From the NCBI RefSeq assembly GCF_017254915.1, contig NZ_JAFKCT010000001.1:558001-622000 (forward strand): 64,000 nt of DNA, given 5' to 3'. A model generated the notes under the pieces. That model was not told where the DNA came from, did no database searches, and saw nothing but the letters and a program-made list of their open reading frames with translations. The position numbers were made by a program, and so were the translations under genes. Shown piece after piece: positions 27,369-33,635 of this stretch (positions within the stretch are counted from its first letter, which is position 1; each line of letters opens with the position of its first letter). Origin of the DNA: Algoriphagus oliviformis (GTDB lineage: Bacteria > Bacteroidota > Bacteroidia > Cytophagales > Cyclobacteriaceae).

Positions 27369-27422
27369 AGCTCTAGTGGTCGAAGGATAAGCGGTTTCTT
27401 TGGACTGCCAAAAGAAAATGGC

Positions 27423-28811
27423 TTACTGCTGGTTGAGGTTTCGGAAGTGTCTGAAGAAAGCCGCGATGGTCTCGATGCCGATGAAGTAGTTTTTCACCCC
27501 ATAGTGCTCGTTTGGCGAGTGCAGCGCGTCAGTATCCAGTCCAAAGCCAAACAAAATCGGGTCGGATCCGAGTTCCTTTTGGAACAAAGCCACGATGGGG
27601 ATCGAGCCACCTTCGCGGGTCGGGATCGGTCTTTTTCCAAAAGTCTCCTCCATGGCAGCTTCCGCCGCACGGTAGCCGACAGAGCTGTCAGACACGACCG
27701 CTGGTGCGCCGCCGTGGTGCTTTTTCACCTTTACTTTCACGGATTTCGGAGCGATGGACTTGAAATGGTCCTCGAAAAGCTTCGCGATTTCATGCCAATC
27801 CTGGTCGGGAACCAGCCTCATGGAGATCTTTGCAAAAGCCTTGGAAGGGAGCACGGTCTTCGCTCCTTCGCCGGTATACCCTCCCCAAATGCCGTTTACA
27901 TCCAAGGTAGGCCGGATGCCCACGCGTTCGATGGTCGTATAGTCCTTTTCTCCATGCACGGACTCGATGTCGAGTTTGTCTTGGTATTCCTTCAGCTCAA
28001 AGGGTGCCTCGTTGAGACGTTTCCTCTGCTCCTCGGCCAGCTCTTGGACTTTGTCATAAAAGCCCGGAATGGTGATATGTTCATTTTCATCCTTGAGGGA
28101 AGCGATCATTTTGCAGAGTACGTTGATCGGATTGGCGACCGCGCCGCCGTAGGTGCCGGAGTGAAGGTCTCTGTTGGCACCCGTCACTTCCACTTCCATA
28201 TAGGCCATCCCACGAAGACCGACGGTGATCGAAGGATCCTGCATGCTGATCATGTGGGTGTCGGAGATCAGGATCACGTCCGCCTTCAGTCGCTCCTTGT
28301 TGGCGATGACGAAAGCGTCCAAGTTGTCGGAGCCGACTTCTTCTTCGCCCTCGATCATAAACTTGACGTTGCAGGTGAGTTCGCCGGTAGCCATCATAGC
28401 TTCGAAAGCTTTCACGTGCATGTAAAACTGTCCTTTGTCGTCTGCCGATCCGCGGGCAAAAATCGCTCCCTCGGGATGGGCGGCGGTCTTTTTGATCACC
28501 GGCTCAAAGGGCGGCGAATCCCAAAGCTCATAGGGATCGGCTGGCTGCACGTCGTAGTGCCCGTACACCAAAACGGTCGGGAGGCTGGGATCGATGATTT
28601 TTTCCCCGTACACGATAGGATAGCCCGCCGTCTCGCAGATCTCGGCGACATCGGCTCCGGCTTTTTCCAGGGATTCTTTGACAAAATTGGCTGCGGCAAA
28701 GACGTCGTTTTTAAACTTCGGGTCGGCACTCACGGAGGGAATCCGGAGCAAGTCCAGGAGTTCGTTGAGGAAACGGTCTTTGTTTTTTTCGATAAAGGCA
28801 GCTGCAGACAT
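27423..28811 (-). CDS. M20 family dipeptidase
   Basis: 462 aa from ATG 28811; in-frame upstream sequence to 28910 is unlikely to be translated because it runs into a repeat. Metal-ligand motifs are VYGHYDVQP, GSADDKGQFYMH and MIEGEEEVGSDN, typical of carnosine/beta-Ala dipeptidases (M20A-like). It cleaves dipeptides in the cytoplasm, with no signal peptide. A separate transcript from the DsbD-like gene, 54 bp away, is possible. Confidence 0.94.
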   Translation of the reverse strand: MSAAAFIEKNKDRFLNELLDLLRIPSVSADPKFKNDVFAAANFVKESLEKAGADVAEICETAGYPIVYGEKIIDPSLPTVLVYGHYDVQPADPYELWDSPPFEPVIKKTAAHPEGAIFARGSADDKGQFYMHVKAFEAMMATGELTCNVKFMIEGEEEVGSDNLDAFVIANKERLKADVILISDTHMISMQDPSITVGLRGMAYMEVEVTGANRDLHSGTYGGAVANPINVLCKMIASLKDENEHITIPGFYDKVQELAEEQRKRLNEAPFELKEYQDKLDIESVHGEKDYTTIERVGIRPTLDVNGIWGGYTGEGAKTVLPSKAFAKISMRLVPDQDWHEIAKLFEDHFKSIAPKSVKVKVKKHHGGAPAVVSDSSVGYRAAEAAMEETFGKRPIPTREGGSIPIVALFQKELGSDPILFGFGLDTDALHSPNEHYGVKNYFIGIETIAAFFRHFRNLNQQ

Positions 28812-28889
28812 ATTTGGGTGTTTTGATGATTCTAAAGGCCTCAAAATTATCCCTTTCAGAAGGATTTGCCTAGCGTTTCTGTCAATAAG

Positions 28890-29394
28890 GCTACAAAGAC
28901 GCGAAGGCACAAAGAAAAATTTGAATCAGGTTAAGTGCTGACGAAGCGTTGAATTCCGTTTTTAATCAGTGGTACGTTGAAGTTGATCAGGTAGCCGAGA
29001 TTTAAACTAGTGAGCTTAAGGTGGCTGATGATTTGGGCTTGCCAAACTGGATTGACGGTATCCACGGCTTTGAGTTATATGATGACACGATCATTTACCA
29101 ACAAGTCCAGCCGAAGGCCTTCATGAAACCATAGACCATCGTAGCGAATTGGGATATCAACTTGCCTTTCTACCTCAAACCCGGCTTTTTTGAGCTCATG
29201 CTCCATGCAGACCTCGTAAACACGTTCCAAAAGTCCAGGGCCCAACTCTTTGTGAATTCTGAAAGCCGCATGTACGACAGCTTTTCCGATTTCTTCTTCG
29301 AAATCTGAGGGTTTTCCGTAGTTCATCGTATAGTTTGCGTTGACAATGAAACCAATAATTTAAAAAAATCTTTGTGCCTTAGGGTCTTAGTGGC
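28890..29394. repeat. Inverted repeats flanking the GxxExxY gene
   Basis: Imperfect 25-bp inverted repeats at 28890-28914 (gctacaaagac then gcgaaggcacaaag) and 29370-29394 (complement of gccactaagac then cctaaggcacaaag) bound the pseudogene; about 19 of 25 match. The whole 505-bp unit looks like a small dispersed element. Confidence 0.5.
28931..29326 (-). pseudogene. GxxExxY protein gene broken by one in-frame stop
   Basis: Reading from 29326 gives 83 aa of a GxxExxY-family protein (PD-(D/E)XK-like fold; HKELGPGLLERVYEVCMEHEL is the name-giving motif). A TAA at 29075-29077 follows, then the same frame continues for 47 more codons (LKAVDTVNPVWQAQIISH and onward to a normal stop at 28931). The family expects Glu at the stop position, in the ELKA catalytic motif, so a single GAA to TAA change would explain it. 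A sequencing error is the main alternative. Confidence 0.82.
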
Positions 29395-29403
29395 AATTAG
29401 AAA

Positions 29404-30378
29404 ATGAAGGCTATTATTTGCAAATCGTACGGACTTCCGGAGTGCTTGGTTTTTGAAGAGACGCCAGATCCTATTCCTCTTCCCGACCAGGTGTTGATGG
29501 CCGTGGAGGCCTGTGGGGTTAATTTTCCCGACCTGCTGCTCATCCAAAACAAGTATCAGTTCAAGCCCGAATTGCCCTTTTCTCCCGGTGGGGAAGTGGC
29601 TGGAAAAATCATCGCTCTCGGCGCGGAGGTGGGAGGATTCCAAGTTGGGCAGCGCGTGCTGGCGCTTTGCGGATGGGGAGGCTTTGCGGAAAAGGTGGCT
29701 GTGGACGCGGATCGGGTTTTCGCTTTGCCGGATGGAATTTCCGCCCAGCTCGCCGCAGCGAGCCTGTACACGTACAGCACTTCTTTTCATGCGCTGAAGG
29801 ATCGAGCCAATCTCCAAGCCGGAGAAACTCTCCTAGTTCTTGGAGCTGCCGGCGGCGTGGGTTTGGCGGCTGTCGAGTTGGGAAAAGTCATGGGAGCCAC
29901 CGTCATCGCTGCGGCATCCTCAGCGGAAAAGCTGGAGCTGTGCAAGCAAAAAGGTGCCGATCTGGCGATCAACTATTCTGAAGAGGATCTCAAGTCGCGA
30001 ATCAAGGAACTGACTGACGGCAAAGGCGTGGACGTCGTCTTTGATCCGGTAGGTGGCGATTACACCGAAACTGCGATTCGGGGTATGGCTTGGAAGGGGC
30101 GGTACTTGGTCGTTGGCTTTGCCAATGGGACAGTTCCGCAGATTCCGATGAATCTTCCTTTGCTCAAGGGCTGCTCAATTGTGGGCGTTTTTTGGGGGAA
30201 TTTTTCCCGCATGGAAAAAGCCGCCAACCAAGCCAATCTCCAGCAACTCATGGATTGGATCGAGGAGGGAAAGCTGGCTCCCGCCGCGGGCAAGACCTAT
30301 TCATTGGAAGAGACGCCAGCTGCTTTGCAGGCAATTTTGGATCGGGAAGCTGTCGGAAAGGGAGTGGTGCTGATCTGA
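29404..30378 (+). CDS. Zinc-independent MDR / NADPH:quinone reductase-like oxidoreductase
   Basis: 324 aa of the medium-chain dehydrogenase fold. The catalytic domain has VEACGVNFPDLLLIQNKYQ and FSPGGEVAGKI; the Rossmann domain has LGAAGGVGLAAVELGKVMGA for NADPH. No structural zinc Cys set is seen, which fits quinone oxidoreductase or enoyl-reductase-like members. It reduces an unknown carbonyl or quinone. It is followed by the duplicated palindrome. Confidence 0.92.
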   Translation: MKAIICKSYGLPECLVFEETPDPIPLPDQVLMAVEACGVNFPDLLLIQNKYQFKPELPFSPGGEVAGKIIALGAEVGGFQVGQRVLALCGWGGFAEKVAVDADRVFALPDGISAQLAAASLYTYSTSFHALKDRANLQAGETLLVLGAAGGVGLAAVELGKVMGATVIAAASSAEKLELCKQKGADLAINYSEEDLKSRIKELTDGKGVDVVFDPVGGDYTETAIRGMAWKGRYLVVGFANGTVPQIPMNLPLLKGCSIVGVFWGNFSRMEKAANQANLQQLMDWIEEGKLAPAAGKTYSLEETPAALQAILDREAVGKGVVLI

Positions 30379-30519
30379 TTTTACCATGAAAATCGAATAT
30401 GAAACTTTCGATTTTCATGGTGAATATTGCGGTATTTTTCTACTATCTTCTTGACTTTGAGTAGATATCTGATTTATTTTACCATGAAATACGTAAATTA
30501 TACTTTCGATTTTCATGGT
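30373..30519. repeat. Duplicated 49-53 nt palindromic unit before the DUF4143 ATPase
   Basis: Two units (30373-30421 and 30467-30519) start with atctgattt, contain accatgaaa and end in an identical 18-mer actttcgattttcatggt. In the first, 15-bp arms (30383-30397 and 30407-30421) pair perfectly around a 9-nt loop; the second keeps the right arm but its left arm has decayed. The ATG of the ATPase (30515) lies inside the right arm of the second unit. Confidence 0.75.
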
Positions 30520-31660
30520 AAAGGATAGGCTTATATTTCCCCTGATTCAGGAATATCTCTCGATTTTTCCGGCGGTAGGGCTTTTAGGGCCTCGACAGGT
30601 GGGGAAAACTACGCTGGTCAAAAACCTGAAACTGGATAGGGAGAGCCTTTACATCGATCTGGAAAAAGCCTCTGACCGAGCCAAGCTCGTCGATCCCGAG
30701 CTTTTCCTCAAAAGCCACACGGACAAGACCGTAATCCTCGATGAGATCCAACTCATGCCGGAATTGTTTGCCGAGCTGCGTAGCCTGATCGACGAGCTGC
30801 GGCAGCCGGGAAGGTTTATTCTTTTGGGATCGGCCTCGCCGGATTTGATCCGAAAGAGCGCGGATTCGCTGGCTGGCAGGATAGGCTATTTGGAACTAAC
30901 CCCCTTTTTCCTCGGGGAAGTCGAGCCGGACGAAACCGAGAAACTCTGGATTCGAGGCGGTTTTCCTTTGTCCTTTTTGGCAAGAACCGAACGGGAAAGC
31001 CAGCTCTGGAGGCAAAACTTCATCAAGACCTACCTGGAGCGGGATCTCGCCCAGATCGGTCTGAGTACCGATCCGAGGCTGGTGGAGCGATTCTGGATGA
31101 TGCTGGCCAATGCTCAAGGGGGGCTGTGGAACGCGGAGAGCTTTGCCAAGGCGCTGGGCATCACACGGCCTACGGTCAACCGCTACCTGGAGTATCTGGA
31201 AGGTTCCTTCATGGTGCGTGTGCTGGTTCCCTATCACCACAACATCAAAAAGCGGCTGGTCAAATCCCCCAAGGTTTTCATCCGGGACACGGGACTATTG
31301 CATGCGCTGACCGGAGTCGATTCGATGGCGGCTTTGCAAAATCTGCTGCTGATCGGTGCCTCTTGGGAGGGCTTTGTGATCGAGCAGATTGCGGCTACCT
31401 ACGGTGAGGCTTATGAGTACTTCTTCTACCGAACGCATCAGGGCGCGGAATGTGACTTGCTTTTGGTGAAAAACGGGGTGGTCAAGACGGCCATCGAAAT
31501 CAAAAACACGCTGTCTCCCAAGCTGAGCAAAGGCATGCAGATCAGCATGGAGGACACGGGGGCCGAAGAAGGTTTTGTGGTTTGTAGGGTTGATCAGGGT
31601 TTTCCCCTGTCGGAAAAAGTAAAAGCGGTCGGCTTGCGGGAGTTTTTGGGAAGAAAGTAA
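30515..31660 (+). CDS. AAA_14 / DUF4143 family ATPase
   Basis: 381 aa. The N-terminal AAA domain has Walker A LLGPRQVGKTTL (about 22-33), Walker B KTVILDEIQLMPEL and sensor LLGSASPDLI; the C-terminal DUF4143 region ends in a PD-(D/E)XK-like AIEIKNTLSPKL. Such genes are scattered and multicopy in Bacteroidota and their role is not known. The start codon lies in a palindrome, so regulation or mobility may be linked to that repeat. A hairpin follows the gene on the opposite tRNA transcript. Confidence 0.92.
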   Translation: MVKDRLIFPLIQEYLSIFPAVGLLGPRQVGKTTLVKNLKLDRESLYIDLEKASDRAKLVDPELFLKSHTDKTVILDEIQLMPELFAELRSLIDELRQPGRFILLGSASPDLIRKSADSLAGRIGYLELTPFFLGEVEPDETEKLWIRGGFPLSFLARTERESQLWRQNFIKTYLERDLAQIGLSTDPRLVERFWMMLANAQGGLWNAESFAKALGITRPTVNRYLEYLEGSFMVRVLVPYHHNIKKRLVKSPKVFIRDTGLLHALTGVDSMAALQNLLLIGASWEGFVIEQIAATYGEAYEYFFYRTHQGAECDLLLVKNGVVKTAIEIKNTLSPKLSKGMQISMEDTGAEEGFVVCRVDQGFPLSEKVKAVGLREFLGRK

Positions 31661-31661
31661 A

Positions 31662-31691
31662 AAGGCGCAAGGCAGTGCCATTTTGCGCCTT
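31662..31691 (-). terminator. Terminator for tRNA-Gly (minus strand)
   Basis: AAGGCGCAA and TTGCGCCTT form a 9-bp stem; on the minus strand it is followed by TTTTT (as the reverse of the ATPase stop region). It lies 10 bp after the tRNA-Gly 3' end. Confidence 0.65.
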
Positions 31692-31700
31692 CCTGTTACA

Positions 31701-31776
<76 letters not shown>

Positions 31777-31802
31777 TTTTGTATCAAATTTACCGGTTTA
31801 CC

Positions 31803-31840
31803 AAAAAGGCGCAAGATCTATTTAGAAATTGCGCCTTTTT
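31803..31840. terminator. Terminator between tRNA-Val and tRNA-Gly
   Basis: AAAAAGGCGCAA and TTGCGCCTTTTT form a 12-bp stem with a 14-nt loop. The T run in both directions makes it bidirectional. It shares the GGCGCAA stem with the hairpin at 31662. Confidence 0.65.
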
Positions 31841-31852
31841 CAGCTAACGGTG

Positions 31853-31927
31853 TGGGATCTAAGGGATTCGAACCCATGACCTCTGCTCTGTCAAAGCAGC
31901 GCTCTAAACCAACTGAGCTAAGATCCC
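31853..31927 (-). tRNA. tRNA-Val (anticodon GAC)
   Basis: Acceptor GGGATCT pairs with AGATCCC; the anticodon stem-loop CTGCT-TTGACAG-AGCAG gives GAC. CCA is not encoded, unlike the neighbouring tRNA-Gly. A TTCCTTTG element (32013-32006, minus strand) could be its -7 box, with one mismatch. Confidence 0.95.
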
Positions 31928-32113
31928 AATATGACCAGTACTCTAAAACCTCCCGATAGCTATCGCGGATGAGCCGAGATCCCGGTTTGTGGTTGCGAAT
32001 ATAGGCAAAGGAAGCAAGTTTCAAAATCTGAAATTGTAGCAGAACGAGTTCTTTTGCAATCGTCGAGATGAGAATGACTTGTGGTCTGTCGTGAAAATCT
32101 TTCGTATAATTGA

Positions 32114-32125
32114 TGTAAATTTACA
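32114..32125. promoter_or_regulatory. Palindromic operator candidate upstream of parD
   Basis: TGTAAATTTACA is a perfect 12-bp palindrome, 20 bp before the ParD start and just after a TATAATTG -7-like element (32105-32112). Ribbon-helix-helix antitoxins usually repress from such sites, so it is the likely ParD operator. Confidence 0.5.
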
Positions 32126-32145
32126 CCACCTTGATCCTGAGAGGA

Positions 32146-32382
32146 ATGACTAGACAGAGTATTTCCCTGACCGAACCCAACGACAAATGGCTGCAAGAAA
32201 AAGTTGCCAGTAAGGAATACAGCAGCAAGAGCGAATTGGTAAACGACCTGATCCGTCAGGAGAGGAGGCGTGCAGACCAGTTGGAAGCATTACGCGGGGA
32301 ATTGATCAAAGGCGAAGAAAGCGGCCACTCCAGCAAAACCAAGGAACAAGTGTTGGCTCAAATCAAGGCGGGCCTGAAATGA
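32146..32382 (+). CDS. ParD-type ribbon-helix-helix antitoxin
   Basis: 78 aa from ATG 32146, preceded by a good GAGAGGA ribosome site. MTRQSISLTEPNDKWLQEKV is the beta strand and first helix of a ParD/CopG fold, followed by SKSELVNDLIRQER; the C-terminal part is the toxin-binding tail. Its stop overlaps the toxin ATG as ATGA. The usual role is to neutralise ParE and repress the operon. Confidence 0.9.
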   Translation: MTRQSISLTEPNDKWLQEKVASKEYSSKSELVNDLIRQERRRADQLEALRGELIKGEESGHSSKTKEQVLAQIKAGLK

Positions 32383-32654
32383 GCTTCGTGCTCAGTCAAG
32401 AGGCCATCGAGGATCTCTCGCGTATTTACCGCTATGGATATTTCAATTTTGGAGAGACGCAGGCCGACCACTATTTCGACGGATTGTATGATTCATTTGA
32501 GAGAATCTCCCAAAGCCCTCTCCAATTTCCCTCTGCTGCTCATGTGAGGGAGGGCTATAGATACAGCGTGTATCTATCCCATACTATTTACTTCAGGATG
32601 ATCCCCAATATAGGTTGCGAGATTGTCCGAATTATTGGGCGAGAGGAATTCTGA
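32379..32654 (+). CDS. ParE/RelE-family toxin
   Basis: 91 aa with the compact fold of the ParE/RelE superfamily: SQEAIEDLSRIYRYGYFNFGE helices and the VYLSHTIYFRMIPN strands with the C-terminal EIVRIIGREEF. ParE toxins inhibit DNA gyrase; RelE-type ones cut mRNA, and which applies here is not shown. It overlaps parD by 4 bp. Confidence 0.9.
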   Translation: MSFVLSQEAIEDLSRIYRYGYFNFGETQADHYFDGLYDSFERISQSPLQFPSAAHVREGYRYSVYLSHTIYFRMIPNIGCEIVRIIGREEF

Positions 32655-32667
32655 CAGCGATTGAAAG

Positions 32668-32734
32668 CTTCAAACCCTCCAAGGGTTCAAAAACCCTTGG
32701 AGGGTTGGCGCAACTCAAAGAAAACTTTCGCAGG
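32668..32734. repeat. Direct repeat R1 (copy of the uvrA terminator region)
   Basis: A 67-bp block nearly identical to 33567-33635 (about 6 differences). It contains the 15-bp palindrome arms aaccctccaagggtt/aacccttggagggtt plus aaagaaaactttc, which in the other copy is the end of the uvrA coding sequence. The two copies flank the HEPN/MNT pair. Confidence 0.85.
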
Positions 32735-32744
32735 ATTGCTCTGA

Positions 32745-33074
32745 CTAGCCTACCCCGACCTTGGTTCGTTGAAAGACCTGAACTCCTACTCGGTCAATAT
32801 GTGCAAGCAACGCAGGCTCCTTGATCGTATGATAGTTCAGCACGTCAAATTTGTAGGGCATATTGGTTTCTTCGTTCAACAGGTAACTGATTTGACTAAG
32901 GGTGTCAAAATCCAAAGCCTCTCCTTTAAGCGCTATATCCACGTCACTCCCTGTCTTAAAATTGCCTTTGGCCCGGCTTCCAAAAATAAAAGCCTGCTCC
33001 ACCTGAGCCTCTTTGCTCAAAATGTCCAGGATTTCTTCAAGATCCGCATCCGAAAGTCCAAATCTATTTTCCAT
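32745..33074 (-). CDS. MNT-type nucleotidyltransferase (antitoxin of HEPN/MNT pair 1)
   Basis: 109 aa from ATG 33074 (a longer form from 33098 is possible). It shows FIFGSRAKGNFKTGSDVDIAL, the GSx10DxD motif of minimal nucleotidyltransferases. Members modify the partner HEPN protein, for example by AMPylation, to silence it. Its 5' end overlaps the HEPN gene by 11 bp. Confidence 0.9.
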   Translation of the reverse strand: MENRFGLSDADLEEILDILSKEAQVEQAFIFGSRAKGNFKTGSDVDIALKGEALDFDTLSQISYLLNEETNMPYKFDVLNYHTIKEPALLAHIDRVGVQVFQRTKVGVG

Positions 33075-33474
33075 CTCGTCTGTCTCTAAAGCTGTCATGC
33101 AGCGCCTTCATAACGGGGAAGTATTTGTCCCTAATCAATAGCTCCATCTCGGTAGCTTTTTGCTCATCATAGGTATGCGCGGTCAGGTTCCTATCCTGTA
33201 ACAAGTCCATCCAGTCATGTCCATCTTCCAGAATGTTCATTTCGAATGCTTTCTTAATCGCGCTTCTGGGTGATTTGATATCCACAAAACCCTGCTCCTC
33301 AAGATAGTCTTTCAGCATGTTCCAGGCCAATTCAAAACTCATTTCAAAGAACTGGATGATTCCAGCTTTCTGTACGAGGTCAGGGCTTGGAATGTGGAGT
33401 GCGTTTTCCAAATGGCCTATCGCTTTGCTGAAGTTGTCAAAGCGTTGAATCCAGCGTATGTCATCGTCAAACAT
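33064..33474 (-). CDS. HEPN-domain protein, HI0074 family (HEPN/MNT pair 1)
   Basis: 136 aa, HI0074-type. The DRNLTAHTYDE segment carries the RxxxxH motif of HEPN ribonucleases, and FFEMSFELAWNMLKDYLEEQ is typical of the helix bundle. It probably acts as an RNA-cutting toxin controlled by the MNT protein encoded immediately downstream. The module lies between R1 and R2. Confidence 0.9.
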   Translation of the reverse strand: MFDDDIRWIQRFDNFSKAIGHLENALHIPSPDLVQKAGIIQFFEMSFELAWNMLKDYLEEQGFVDIKSPRSAIKKAFEMNILEDGHDWMDLLQDRNLTAHTYDEQKATEMELLIRDKYFPVMKALHDSFRDRRDGK

Positions 33475-33566
33475 TTGATCCTGATCTCTTTCGGGTTTAA
33501 GCTAAAATAACGCTTTATTTTCAGTTATGCTTGACCCCCAAAACTGAACTAGCCTTGATTGGCCGC

Positions 33567-33635
33567 CTTCAAACCCTCCAAGGGTTCATAAACCCTTGGA
33601 GGGTTTGCGCAGATCAAAGAAAACTTTCCCGCAGG
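33567..33635. repeat. Direct repeat R2, overlapping the 3' end of uvrA
   Basis: A 69-bp counterpart of R1. The palindrome is the natural uvrA terminator (stem CCCTCCAAGGGTT / AACCCTTGGAGGG with a T-rich tail on the minus strand); the remaining part encodes the last residues YLRESFL of UvrA. Confidence 0.85.

Noticed and set aside
30373-30519. CRISPR array
   Set aside because: Only two units, with internal palindromes and no regular spacers or cas genes.
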